Shown piece by piece: positions 24,633 through 33,238 of a stretch of 54,211 bases of DNA (position 1 is its first letter; the number at the start of each line of letters is the position of its first letter). Both the position numbers and the translations under genes were made by a program. Location of the stretch: assembly GCA_026225095.1 (NCBI GenBank), contig JAMFSC010000249.1, forward strand, positions 1-54,211. Reading direction: 5' to 3'. Under the pieces are notes generated by a model. That model saw only the letters and a list, made by a program, of their open reading frames with translations. It did no database searches and was not told the origin of the DNA. The DNA is from a bacterium. GTDB lineage: Bacteria > Acidobacteriota > Terriglobia > Terriglobales > Acidobacteriaceae.

Positions 24633-26360
24633 ATGTCGATCATCCATCTCACGCTTCCGGATTACGTCGTCATCTTCGGCTACTTCGCCCTCGTTCTCTT
24701 CATCGGCGCCTACTTCCGCCGCCAGCAAAAAACCGCCCAGGACTACTTCGCCGGAGGCCACCAGGTCTCATGGTGGCTCGCCGGCGTCTCCCACTACATG
24801 TCCGGCTTCAGCGCCTTCACCTTCGTGGTCTACTCCGAGATCGCCTACCGCTACGGCCTCGTCGCCATCGTCCTCTTCTGGACCAGCGTCCCCGCCTGCA
24901 TCCTCGGCGGCAGGGTCTTCGCCGCCCGCTGGCGCCGCGCCCGCATCATCACGCCGGTCGAGTTTCTGGAGGCCCGTTGCAGCCTCACCGTCCGTCAACT
25001 CTTCGCCTGGTCCGCCATCCCCGCCAAGGTATTCGAAGACGCCCTCAAGATCTTCACCACCGCCCTCTTCCTCTCCGCCGGAGTAGGCATCGGGATCAAG
25101 CAGTCGACCCTCCTCTGCGGCGTCATCGTAGTGATCTACACGCTCTTAGGTGGCCTCCTCGCCCTCGTCGTCACCGACTATCTCCAGTTCCTCATGAAGG
25201 CCCTCGCCATCCTGCTCCTCCTTCCACTCGCCATCTGGAAGCTAGGCGGCATCCGCCCCTCCCTCCACAGCATCCCGCCTGACTTGCTCCACGCCCACGG
25301 CGGCCCCTATGGCTGGATCTACATCCTCAGCTATCTCCTCATCGTAGGCATCAGCTACAACGGAAACTGGTCCTTCGCGCAGAAGTTCTACTCCGTCCCC
25401 GACGAACGTTCCGGCCAGAAGGCCGCCTATCTCTCCGCCGCGCTGAACTTCATCGGAACCCCCATCATGCTCCTGCCCGCCCTCATGGCCCGCAGCCTCA
25501 TGCCCACCTTCGCCGCTCAGCAGAAGCCACAGGACGTCTACGTCCACCTCATCTTCGAGCTCTTACCCGCCGGGATGATCGGCATCATCGTAGCCGCTCT
25601 CTTCTCCGCCACCATGGCCACCGTCAGCGCCGATCTCAACGCCATCGCCAGCGTCCTCACCAAAGATTTCTACCAACGCATCCTCAAACCCTCGGCGACC
25701 GAAACCAGCCTCGTAGCCGTAGGACGCGTCATGACCCTTCTCCTCGGATCCCTCATCATCGCAACCAGCATCTGGATCGGACTTAGCCGCCGCGACTCCC
25801 TCTTCCACATCATGGTCACCGCCTTCGGCGTCCTCCTCGCCCCCACCCTCCTCCCCCTCCTCGCAACCCTCCTCTTCAGAAAGCTCTCCTCAAAGGGAGT
25901 CATCACCGGTCTCTGCTCCGGCATGGTCTGCGGCCTAAGCACCCTCACCGCAAAAACCCTCTATCTCCAGCGCCTGGGCCCCACCGCCACCCAGGCCCTG
26001 GACTTCCGCCTCGAGGGCCTCTCCATCTTCGCCAACATCGCCGCAACCTGCCTCGGAATGTACCTCGGCAGCACCCTCCTCAAGACCTCCCCCGCCGAAG
26101 CCCACCGCACCACCCAGTTCTTCGAACGCCTCAACACCCCCATTTCCCCCCAGGAGCGCCTCGTCACCAAGCAACAGTCCGACTCCTCCGCCTTCATCAT
26201 CCGCCTCTCCACCATCTCCGTAGGCCTCCTCCTCCTGACCTCCGCCGCCCTTGCAACCTCCTCCGCGGCCCACTGGATCGACTCCGCAATCGGCCTCACC
26301 TTCCTCCTCCTCGCAACCCCCTTCCGATCGATCGCAGCACGCTTCCCCCGCACCCCATAA
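24633..26360 (+). CDS. sodium:solute symporter (SSS family)
   Basis: A 575-residue membrane protein beginning MSIIHLTLPDYVVIFGYFAL, two bases after the dehydrogenase stop. About 13-14 hydrophobic segments are visible, with DYFAGGHQVSWWLAG following TM1, SVPACILGGR, the VTDYLQF region and NGNWSFAQKF, all typical of the SSS fold that couples sodium entry to uptake of sugars, amino acids or carboxylates. Last gene of the iclR operon under operator 4. Sugar-acid or N-acyl amino sugar uptake across the inner membrane would connect the outer-membrane receptor to the cytoplasmic enzymes; the actual solute is unknown. Confidence 0.9.
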   Translation: MSIIHLTLPDYVVIFGYFALVLFIGAYFRRQQKTAQDYFAGGHQVSWWLAGVSHYMSGFSAFTFVVYSEIAYRYGLVAIVLFWTSVPACILGGRVFAARWRRARIITPVEFLEARCSLTVRQLFAWSAIPAKVFEDALKIFTTALFLSAGVGIGIKQSTLLCGVIVVIYTLLGGLLALVVTDYLQFLMKALAILLLLPLAIWKLGGIRPSLHSIPPDLLHAHGGPYGWIYILSYLLIVGISYNGNWSFAQKFYSVPDERSGQKAAYLSAALNFIGTPIMLLPALMARSLMPTFAAQQKPQDVYVHLIFELLPAGMIGIIVAALFSATMATVSADLNAIASVLTKDFYQRILKPSATETSLVAVGRVMTLLLGSLIIATSIWIGLSRRDSLFHIMVTAFGVLLAPTLLPLLATLLFRKLSSKGVITGLCSGMVCGLSTLTAKTLYLQRLGPTATQALDFRLEGLSIFANIAATCLGMYLGSTLLKTSPAEAHRTTQFFERLNTPISPQERLVTKQQSDSSAFIIRLSTISVGLLLLTSAALATSSAAHWIDSAIGLTFLLLATPFRSIAARFPRTP

Positions 26361-26449
26361 GGAAGCTGCCCCTTACGCACGCAGGAAGTCAACACAAAGA
26401 ACGCCTGTCCAGTTTTGCCTCACTACGGCCCAGTAGCTGCCCAGCGAAT

Positions 26450-27334
26450 CTAACCGCGCGCAGGCCCTTTAAGCCCCATCTCCACCATCACCCGCTGCAG
26501 ATCTTTCCAGGCCTCACCCTTCTGCCGAGGATCCCGCAGAAGAGACGCCGGATGATAAGTCACCGCAACCTTAGCCCCCCGCACCCCAAACCAAAGCCCC
26601 CGCAAAGAGGCCAGCGATTGCTTAACCCCCAGTAAATACGTGGCCGCCGTAGCCCCCAGCGCGACGATAATCTCCGGCTGCACAATATCGATCTGACGCA
26701 CCAGAAACTGCGAACAAGTCCCCGCCTCCACCGGCTCCGGAACCCGATTCGCAGGCGGCCTGCACTTCACAATATTGGCGATATAAACATCCTCCCGCCG
26801 CAGCCCCATCGCACCGATCATGTTGTTCAGCAACTGCCCCGCCTTGCCCACAAACGGCAGTCCCGAAGCATCTTCATCGGCCCCCGGACCCTCGCCCACA
26901 AACATCAACCGAGCCCCCGGACTCCCATCTCCAAACACAATCGCATGCCGCCCACCATACGCCAGCGGACACCGCGTACAGTCCCCGATCTCCTCCTGCA
27001 CCACCCGCAGCGCAGCCTCCCGCGCCTCCGGCTCCACGCGAACCGTCGGCAAAGGCGCAAGATTATCGAACGAAACAGGCTTCAAACTCAGACTCTCCGC
27101 AACCACCACCAAAGCGGGAGCCGCAACCATCGGTTCCAACTCAGCCCGCACCACAGGAGCCGCGACAGCAACCTCCGCGACCTCGACCACATCCACAGCT
27201 TCGACGCGCATCTCCGCCAAAGCCGCATCTGGCCCGTCCCAAACCACGTCCCGCCGGTAGAAGTCATGCACCCCAAGATCGCGGAAGTATTCCAGGTACG
27301 CGCGAATCTGTTGCTCAGTGTCCGAAGCCTGCAT
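26450..27334 (-). CDS. family 4 uracil-DNA glycosylase with N-terminal extension
   Basis: A 294-residue protein. The catalytic half has the family 4 motif GEGPGADED (148-156), four cysteines (C119 and C122 in CTRCP, C191 in KCRPP, C207 in GTCSQF) that in this family hold a 4Fe-4S cluster, and YHPASLL as the second active-site motif. It removes uracil from DNA, initiating base-excision repair. The first 105 residues are a valine/alanine/glutamate-rich extension of unknown function, about as seen in many soil-bacterial homologues. The ATG at 27334 follows an alternative TTG one codon earlier. It lies 21 bp downstream of rpoZ and probably belongs to the gmk-rpoZ transcript. Confidence 0.9.
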   Translation of the reverse strand: MQASDTEQQIRAYLEYFRDLGVHDFYRRDVVWDGPDAALAEMRVEAVDVVEVAEVAVAAPVVRAELEPMVAAPALVVVAESLSLKPVSFDNLAPLPTVRVEPEAREAALRVVQEEIGDCTRCPLAYGGRHAIVFGDGSPGARLMFVGEGPGADEDASGLPFVGKAGQLLNNMIGAMGLRREDVYIANIVKCRPPANRVPEPVEAGTCSQFLVRQIDIVQPEIIVALGATAATYLLGVKQSLASLRGLWFGVRGAKVAVTYHPASLLRDPRQKGEAWKDLQRVMVEMGLKGPARG

Positions 27335-27355
27335 CAACCCATACCTATCCCGTCG

Positions 27356-27565
27356 CTACAGCCCTGTTCCGAGCACGGGAGCGACCACCTTCTTTGTTAC
27401 CACGAACGTCACATGCCCGTTCCGGATCTCGTCCTGCGCGACCCTGCATGGCTTCGTCGATGTAGACGCCATCAAAGCCGGCGCACCCGACTGCAACTGC
27501 CTTGCGCGACGTGCCGCGCCTTTCACCAGGCTGTACTTATTCAACAATCCTTGATCGACCGTCAT
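27356..27565 (-). CDS. rpoZ: DNA-directed RNA polymerase omega subunit
   Basis: A 69-residue protein with the omega fold signature: LNKYSLVKGAARRARQLQ, then a short loop, KPCRVAQDEIRNGHVTFV. Omega binds the beta-prime C-terminal region and aids polymerase assembly. The length is short compared with E. coli (about 91) but usual for non-proteobacterial omega. It sits directly downstream of gmk, the classical gmk-rpoZ arrangement, with 76 bp between them; this context strengthens the call. Confidence 0.9.
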   Translation of the reverse strand: MTVDQGLLNKYSLVKGAARRARQLQSGAPALMASTSTKPCRVAQDEIRNGHVTFVVTKKVVAPVLGTGL

Positions 27566-27641
27566 TGGAGTACCCCATGTGGCGTTCTGTGTAGAACGAA
27601 TCTACGCCACCACGCTCCAAAGTCAAAGTAGATTCAAGCTC

Positions 27642-28313
27642 TCATCCGCACTCGACGCCGGCAAACGTATCCAGCGCCGCCCGCAACCGTGGCGAAGCCG
27701 CATCCGTTCTGCAACTTGCCGCAACCTCTTCCGAAGCCTCCAAATCCCCGCGCTCACACAGCACAATCGCCTTCATCTCCGTCACCGCCTGGTCGAGCAC
27801 GTCATTCACAATCGCATAGCGGTAGCTGCGAATCTGTTTCAACTCCTCCCGCGCCTCCGTCAGCCGCCGCTCAATCACGGCCTCCACCGTCATCTGTTCG
27901 GCCTCGCTCCGGTTCCGCAGACGCATCTCCAGAACCTCCGGACTCGGAGGCATAATAAAGATCGAGACCGCCGCAGGCAGCTTCTTCATCACCTGCATTG
28001 CGCCCTGTACATCGATGTCCAGCAGCAGATCCCGACCATCCGCCGCCGCCATCTCCAGCGCCGCAAACGCCGTCCCATAGTAGTTGCCGAAGACCTCCGC
28101 CCACTCCAGAAAGTCCCCCGCATCGATCATCCGATTGAACTCTTCCCGCGTCGTGAAGTGGTACTCCTGCCCATCCTTCTCCGACCCTCTCGGAGGACGC
28201 GTCGTATACGAGATCGAAAAGTCGAGCCCACCCACCAGCGATCGCAACTGGCTCACAATCGTCGACTTCCCCGACCCCGAAGGCGCCGAAATAATAAAAA
28301 GAACTCCCGCCAT
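27642..28313 (-). CDS. gmk: guanylate kinase
   Basis: A 223-residue protein from the ATG at 28313, chosen because MAGVLFIISAPSGSGKST begins right at the P-loop (residues 10-17); a longer frame to 28442 adds no recognisable sequence. The GMP-binding region SYTTRPPRGSEKDGQEYHF and the lid/adenine region are intact. It phosphorylates GMP to GDP with ATP in the cytoplasm and is essential for guanine nucleotide supply. It heads the gmk-rpoZ-udg set and is divergent from the TMEM175-like gene with a 164-bp gap. Confidence 0.95.
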   Translation of the reverse strand: MAGVLFIISAPSGSGKSTIVSQLRSLVGGLDFSISYTTRPPRGSEKDGQEYHFTTREEFNRMIDAGDFLEWAEVFGNYYGTAFAALEMAAADGRDLLLDIDVQGAMQVMKKLPAAVSIFIMPPSPEVLEMRLRNRSEAEQMTVEAVIERRLTEAREELKQIRSYRYAIVNDVLDQAVTEMKAIVLCERGDLEASEEVAASCRTDAASPRLRAALDTFAGVECG

Positions 28314-28477
28314 ACGCCTGAACAATCTCCCCTCAAAACTATCCTCCCAGTCTACCGCCTCCCCTCCGCCCTCCAGACTGCTACCTTCGTTTTCACAAAT
28401 CCCATAGTTATCGATAGCCGGCCCCCCCCACGCACCAGCCATCCGCTATCCTGCAATCAAGCCACCCGCCGCCACGT

Positions 28478-29098
28478 ATGCCACGCAAGGAATCCAGCAC
28501 CGCCCGCCTCGAATCCTTCTCCGACGGAGTCATCGCCGTCATCGTCACCATCATGGTCCTGGAGCTCAAGGTCCCCACCCGCCCCGGCTGGCACGGCCTG
28601 CAGGAGGTCCTTCCCACCCTCCTCGTCTACGCCCTCTCCTTCACCTTCACCGGAATCTACTGGATCAATCACCGCGAACTCATCGACCGCCTCCCCCACA
28701 TCGACACCATCATCCTGCACGCCAATCTGGTCTTCCTCTTCTGCCTCTCCCTCCTCCCCTTCTTCACCCGCTACGTCCTCGAAAAGCACATGGACAGCTT
28801 CTCCGTAGCCCTCTACGGCGTCTCCAACGTCATCATCGGAGGCAGCTTCATGCTCCTTCGACTCGCCGTCATGCGCCGGCTCCGCCACGCCAAAGAGCTC
28901 GCCCGCCACGACACCGCCGCCCAGACCAAGCACTGGATCTCGCTCCTCGTCTACCTCATCGCTATCCCCCTCGCCTCCCTCCACCCCCGCATCTCCCTCG
29001 GCCTCATCGCCTTCGTCACCTCGATCTGGGCCGTCCCCACCATCGGCGTTCCCCATCACCAGGAAGACGTCCAGCCCCACGGAACCTCCTTTCGATAA
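28478..29098 (+). CDS. TMEM175-family (DUF1211) potassium channel-like protein
   Basis: A 206-residue protein with the family signature RLESFSDGVIAV (about 10-21) in the first membrane helix, followed by five more hydrophobic segments, i.e. one six-helix repeat as in bacterial TMEM175. Bacterial homologues are tetrameric K+-permeable channels whose pore is lined by TM1 hydrophobic residues. It ends in a short His-containing tail. It stands alone between gmk and a secreted hypothetical protein; no regulatory signal was recognised. Confidence 0.88.
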   Translation: MPRKESSTARLESFSDGVIAVIVTIMVLELKVPTRPGWHGLQEVLPTLLVYALSFTFTGIYWINHRELIDRLPHIDTIILHANLVFLFCLSLLPFFTRYVLEKHMDSFSVALYGVSNVIIGGSFMLLRLAVMRRLRHAKELARHDTAAQTKHWISLLVYLIAIPLASLHPRISLGLIAFVTSIWAVPTIGVPHHQEDVQPHGTSFR

Positions 29099-29200
29099 GC
29101 CCTTCCTTCCGTGCTAACATCGTCAGCGTCTCAACGTCACACCACCTGTCCGCGCGCCCAGGCCCGTCTCCCCGCAAGAGATCCATTGAGGATCCCCTCC

Positions 29201-30001
29201 ATGACCAAGCCATGCGCTCTCATCGCCGTCGCCCTGACCTCACTCCTCCTCCACCTTCCCGCCGCCCGCGCACAGAGCGACCAGCCGTGCACCCCCGGTG
29301 TTCGCGGCTATCTCAACCTTGGCATCACACGCCGCACCGGCATCCCCTACACCGCCACGGTCAAGCACTCGTTCGAACAGAAGCTCTCCGACGGCAACAC
29401 CATTCGCGGCTCGGTCCTCACGCATGTAGCGCGCGACGCCGCCGGAAGAACCATGCAAGAGGCTGTTCTTAATTGCGAGGTCCATGACGACGGGCAAATC
29501 CACGCTCTGAGCCAGTTCATCGTAGTCGACCCCGCAGCGAAGACGAACACCTCTTGGATGACCGGAGATGGCAATTCCAGGGTCGCCACGGTCACCCACT
29601 TCCTTGAACCGCATCGTCCGGTCACCACCCCGCCCCGCCCCGATCCAATCGATAAGTCACGATCTGTCAGACCATCGGCCAGTGAGTATCGGGTCGAACG
29701 TCTCGACGGCCAATCCGTAGCCGGCGTCCCCTGCACCGGAATCCGCCGCACCCGAACCATCCCCGCCGGCGAAGCCGGCAACGATCAGCCGCTCCAGATC
29801 ATCGAAGAGTCGCTTAGTTCCAGCGAATTCGGCCTTACCCTCCGCTCAGTCATGGACGATCCGAGGCTCGGCCGGCGCATCGCCGAAGTCGTAGAGATCT
29901 CCCGCAACGAACCCGACCCCTCCCTCTTCACCCCACCCCCCAGATACACCATCATCGACCACAAGCCCAACGTCGAGGTCGTCGAGCCCGCTACTCAATA
30001 G
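29201..30001 (+). CDS. secreted protein of unknown function
   Basis: A 266-residue protein starting at MTKPCALIAVALTSLLLHLP with a signal peptide cleaved near ARAQ-SD. The mature sequence is rich in beta-strand patterns and includes TPYTATVKHSFEQKLSDG-like repeats common in secreted acidobacterial proteins of unknown function; no catalytic motif is visible. Two Cys residues (in QPCTPG and VPCTGI) could form a disulfide. Upstream frames to 29111 are not supported because the signal peptide sits at 29201. No functional claim is made. Confidence 0.7.
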   Translation: MTKPCALIAVALTSLLLHLPAARAQSDQPCTPGVRGYLNLGITRRTGIPYTATVKHSFEQKLSDGNTIRGSVLTHVARDAAGRTMQEAVLNCEVHDDGQIHALSQFIVVDPAAKTNTSWMTGDGNSRVATVTHFLEPHRPVTTPPRPDPIDKSRSVRPSASEYRVERLDGQSVAGVPCTGIRRTRTIPAGEAGNDQPLQIIEESLSSSEFGLTLRSVMDDPRLGRRIAEVVEISRNEPDPSLFTPPPRYTIIDHKPNVEVVEPATQ

Positions 30002-30019
30002 CACCGCCTGTCGTGGAAT

Positions 30020-30541
30020 CTAAAGCGGCATCGACATAAACACATCCGCCCGCACATAAGGCATTGGTGGCAGATCCTCCGGCGGAACATGCCGGAATCC
30101 GACCGACTCATACAGATGCACCGCACTCTTCAGCTTCGTACTGCTCCCCAGAAACAGCGACGCCGCCCCCATCTCCCGCGCCCGCTCAATCGCATACTCC
30201 AGCAGCGTGCGCCCAATCCCCAACCCACGCAGCCCCGGCGAAACCGCCATCTTCGACAGCTCATACACCCCACCCTCCATGCGAATCAGAGCCACCGCCC
30301 CCACCGCCACCCCATTCGCCAGGACAATAAACACCTTGCCGCCCCTGGCCACGATCAGCCCCTCAGGATCCCCTAAGATCTCCCGATCCTTCTTCTCCAG
30401 CGTAAAGAACCGCGTGATCCACTCTTCATTCAACATCCGGAACGCCGTAGCATCCGCCTCCGACTGCATCTCCCGTATCTCAACCGCGGGAGCCTCCGCC
30501 AATGCCTGCCCCTCTCCACTCTCTAACCTGCTGTCCATCAT
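30020..30541 (-). CDS. GNAT-family N-acetyltransferase
   Basis: A 173-residue protein with the acetyl-CoA binding motif A, MAVSPGLRGLGIGRTLLEYAIERA (RGLGIG pyrophosphate loop, central part), and VRVGFR-like C-terminal strands (YESVGFRHV). AGGGGG lies a few bases before the ATG at 30541. Substrate unknown; members acetylate small amines, amino acids or proteins. It is divergent from a LysR gene across about 80 bp, an arrangement in which LysR proteins often control the neighbour. Confidence 0.88.
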   Translation of the reverse strand: MMDSRLESGEGQALAEAPAVEIREMQSEADATAFRMLNEEWITRFFTLEKKDREILGDPEGLIVARGGKVFIVLANGVAVGAVALIRMEGGVYELSKMAVSPGLRGLGIGRTLLEYAIERAREMGAASLFLGSSTKLKSAVHLYESVGFRHVPPEDLPPMPYVRADVFMSMPL

Positions 30542-30610
30542 CGATTCCCCCTGAAACCAGTCTCCTCCACCACATCCATGACGTCCAATATCTTGTTCTG
30601 CTCGATTATG

Positions 30611-30621
30611 ATCTCAGAGAT
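30611..30621. promoter_or_regulatory. perfect short palindrome before the LysR gene
   Basis: ATCTC-A-GAGAT immediately precedes the ATG at 30622 in the divergent GNAT/LysR gap. Its position over the translation start suits autorepression, but at 11 bases it may be fortuitous. Confidence 0.3.
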
Positions 30622-31551
30622 ATGGATCGCGACATCGAACTCCGCCACCTCCGCTACTTCATCGCCGTCGCCGAGGAGCTGCACTTCGGTCGCGCGGCCC
30701 TGCGCCTCCATCTCGCCCAGCCGCCCCTCTCGCAGCAGATCCGCAAACTCGAAGACCTCCTCGGCTATCCCCTCTTCCTGCGAACATCGCGCTCAGTAGC
30801 CCTCACCAGCGCCGGCGAAGCCTTCCTGCAGCGCGCACGGGCCCTCCTCCGCACCCTCGAGCGCGACCTCGACGAAACCCGCTCCATCGGCCGCGGCGAG
30901 GTCGGCTCGCTCCACATCGGCTTCGTCGGATCGGCCATGCTCACCACCCTCCCAGCCATCTTCCGCGCTTACCGCGAGGCCTTCCCCGGCGTCCGTCTCC
31001 ACCTCCACGAGTCCTTCACCTCCCGCGTCCTTCAAGGCCTCGAAGACGGAACCCTCGACGCCGGAATCCTCCGCGACGGCGACCCCACCGAAGGCATCAC
31101 CGTCACCACCATCGCCTCCGAGTCCTTCGTCGCCGTCCTCCCCGCAACCCACCCCCACGCCCGCCAGCGCAGTATCTCCCCCGCCGACCTCCGCGGCGAC
31201 CCCTTCGTCTTCTATCCCCGCACCGCCGGAACCCGCGCCTTCGACCAGCCTCTCAGCATCTTCGAGGCCCACGGCTTCCGTCCCCACATCGTCCAGGAGG
31301 CCACTCACTGGCTCACCATCCTGCGCCTCGTCGGAGCCGGTCTCGGCGTCTCCATCGCCCCCACCTGCGTCCGCCAACTCACCTCCCCCGGCGTCGTCTG
31401 CCTCCCCCTCCACGACTCGACGATAGTGAGCAAGGTGGAGTTCGCCCGCCTCACCAACGAGTCCCGCCCCATCGTCCAGGGTTTCGCCCAGATCGCCACC
31501 CAATCCTTCCCGTTTGCGATCGACGGGAGCACCACGCGAATCCCAATATAA
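30622..31551 (+). CDS. LysR-family transcriptional regulator
   Basis: A 309-residue protein beginning MDRDIELRHLRYFIAVAEEL, with an N-terminal winged HTH (FGRAALRLHLAQPPLSQQIRK) and a periplasmic-binding-like effector domain from about residue 95. The DIELRHLRYF start and HLAQPPLSQQI recognition helix resemble the BenM/CatM/CbnR branch, which senses aromatic or chlorinated carboxylates, but the ligand here is not known. Start at 30622 is preferred because the extension to 30502 would overlap the divergent GNAT gene. No partner aromatic-degradation genes are nearby; it may control the GNAT gene or the downstream hydrolase. Confidence 0.9.
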   Translation: MDRDIELRHLRYFIAVAEELHFGRAALRLHLAQPPLSQQIRKLEDLLGYPLFLRTSRSVALTSAGEAFLQRARALLRTLERDLDETRSIGRGEVGSLHIGFVGSAMLTTLPAIFRAYREAFPGVRLHLHESFTSRVLQGLEDGTLDAGILRDGDPTEGITVTTIASESFVAVLPATHPHARQRSISPADLRGDPFVFYPRTAGTRAFDQPLSIFEAHGFRPHIVQEATHWLTILRLVGAGLGVSIAPTCVRQLTSPGVVCLPLHDSTIVSKVEFARLTNESRPIVQGFAQIATQSFPFAIDGSTTRIPI

Positions 31552-31645
31552 GTCACGAAGTGACCGCCGCCCGCGCAGGGCGCCCTTGCCAGACTCGCGC
31601 AGTTACAATTCCCACACCTCAACAACCCGCACCCAAAGGATTCCC

Positions 31646-32527
31646 ATGCCCCACCTGTTCCGAACCCTCACCCTGACCCTCCTCCTCAGCCCGCTTCTCC
31701 CCGCTCAGCAACAGACCCTCCCCCTCTGGCCCCAGAGCACCCCGGAGCATACCCCCACCGTCCCCGTCAAAGACGTCTCCAACACCGTCTTCGTAGCGGG
31801 CAGGCCCCTCCAGCGCCTCACCAATATCTCCAATCCCACCCTCACCTTCTACCCCGCCCCGGCTGCCCACAACACCGGTGCCACCGCCGTCGTCTTCCCC
31901 GGAGGCGGCTACTCCGTCCTGGCCGTCGACCTCGAAGGCTCCGAGGTCTGCGCCTGGCTCAACGGCATCGGCATCAACTGCGCCGTCGCCCAGTACCGCG
32001 TCCCCGAGCCCAAACGTTATCCCGACTCCACCGAAGACCTCGAAGACGCCCAGGCCGCCATGCGCCTCGTCCGCGCCCACGCCGCCGACTGGCACCTCGA
32101 CCCCCACCGCATCGGAGTCATCGGCTTCTCCGCCGGAGCCCACCTCGCCATCGTCCTCTCCGCCCACGCCGACCAGCCCACCCCCGGCACACCCGCCGAC
32201 GCCCCCAGCGCCCACCCCGACTTCGCCATCATCGGCTACCCCGGCTACCTCACCCGCGACCCCAACCTCAACGCCTTCACCGCCACCGTCGGCGATCTCT
32301 CCGCCGCACCCCCCACCTTCATCTTCCAGGCTGAAGACGACCCCGTCCACGTAGAAAACGCCGTCCAGTACTTCCTCGCCCTCAAAGCCCTCAAGATCCC
32401 CGCCGAGCTCCACATCTACGCCGAAGGCGGCCACGGCTACGGTCTCCGCCCCACCGCGAAGCCGGTCACCCACTGGCCCGACCTCGCCGCCACCTGGTTC
32501 GAGACGATCCACATGCTCAAACCCTGA
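31646..32527 (+). CDS. secreted alpha/beta hydrolase (acetyl-xylan-esterase-like)
   Basis: A 293-residue protein with a signal peptide (MPHLFRTLTLTLLLSPLLPAQ). The fold is clear: VVFPGGGYS oxyanion-hole motif (82-90), nucleophile Ser162 in GFSAGAH, an Asp in AEDDPVH (231-232) and His263 in GGHGYG. The arrangement matches the esterase/lipase family around BD-FAE and acetyl-xylan esterases, which remove acyl groups from plant polysaccharides. AAAGGA precedes the ATG by five bases. Repeat copy B follows immediately after the stop. Confidence 0.88.
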   Translation: MPHLFRTLTLTLLLSPLLPAQQQTLPLWPQSTPEHTPTVPVKDVSNTVFVAGRPLQRLTNISNPTLTFYPAPAAHNTGATAVVFPGGGYSVLAVDLEGSEVCAWLNGIGINCAVAQYRVPEPKRYPDSTEDLEDAQAAMRLVRAHAADWHLDPHRIGVIGFSAGAHLAIVLSAHADQPTPGTPADAPSAHPDFAIIGYPGYLTRDPNLNAFTATVGDLSAAPPTFIFQAEDDPVHVENAVQYFLALKALKIPAELHIYAEGGHGYGLRPTAKPVTHWPDLAATWFETIHMLKP

Positions 32528-32532
32528 TCCAA

Positions 32533-32641
32533 AACAGATTTCCTGATGATGTGGAGTTGGGTGCCCCACCTTCGCGACGCGTCTCATCATCGCTAAGGTG
32601 GGCCGGGGCGCTACGGAACCCTACACCCTTCATCGAACCTG
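32533..32641. repeat. palindromic interspersed repeat, copy B
   Basis: ACAGATTTCCTG, then GGTGCCCCACCTTCG (from 32560) and CTAAGGTGGGCCGG (from 32593), then CCCTTCATCGAA near the right end. The outer right terminus has decayed. It lies between the convergent esterase gene and the secreted hypothetical protein gene. Confidence 0.82.
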
Positions 32642-32708
32642 CCCGAAACCCCGTTCCCGATTCCTTACTTCGTCCCACCACCCGCCGGAGGCACCGCAAG
32701 CAGCGTCT

Positions 32709-33194
32709 TCAGATCCAGATCAGCGTCTGCACCGTATCCGAGAAGTCCGTGTCCCGGTTCTTCTTGCGAAACGCAAAGTCCACCTCCTCCACAAATCCCC
32801 AAAGCGCCGTATGCGTCTTCGCATCCAGCACGCCAAGCCTCACCTGCGGCTTCGGAATCTGCGGTGGATCGACAAAGCGGATCGTAAACACCACATCCGC
32901 ATCCTTCGGATCGAGCACAATCTCGTAGCGCCCCCACGCCTTCATCGCCGCATAGAACTCGCTATAAGCCCGCTCCGGTCCACCGCTGTACCGCGATGGA
33001 AACGCGGTCACATCCCCCAACTCGTACGAGATGAACGCCCGCTTCCCGCTCTTCAAAGGCTCCGGCACCGGAGCCCCGATCGCATTCACCCCAGCCGCCT
33101 CCGAGCTCCTCGGCTTCGGCAGGAACTGCCCCTCGATCCGCCCCGCGCCAACCACCAGACCCGCTACCGCCAAACCACATGCCAAACGATTCAT
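32709..33194 (-). CDS. secreted protein of unknown function
   Basis: A 161-residue protein starting MNRLACGLAVAGLVVGAGRI, a signal peptide ending near GQF. The ATG at 33194 has GGAGG four bases upstream, whereas the alternative GTG one codon earlier is too close to it. The mature part contains DADVVFTIRFVDPP and TALWGFVEEVDFAF, an alternating strand pattern seen in small periplasmic proteins (DUF4136-like lipoprotein relatives are a possibility). No catalytic residues recognised. Confidence 0.65.
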   Translation of the reverse strand: MNRLACGLAVAGLVVGAGRIEGQFLPKPRSSEAAGVNAIGAPVPEPLKSGKRAFISYELGDVTAFPSRYSGGPERAYSEFYAAMKAWGRYEIVLDPKDADVVFTIRFVDPPQIPKPQVRLGVLDAKTHTALWGFVEEVDFAFRKKNRDTDFSDTVQTLIWI

Positions 33195-33238
33195 CACCCC
33201 TCCAGACGCAAGCGATCATATCCCGAAGAGGCCCCACC

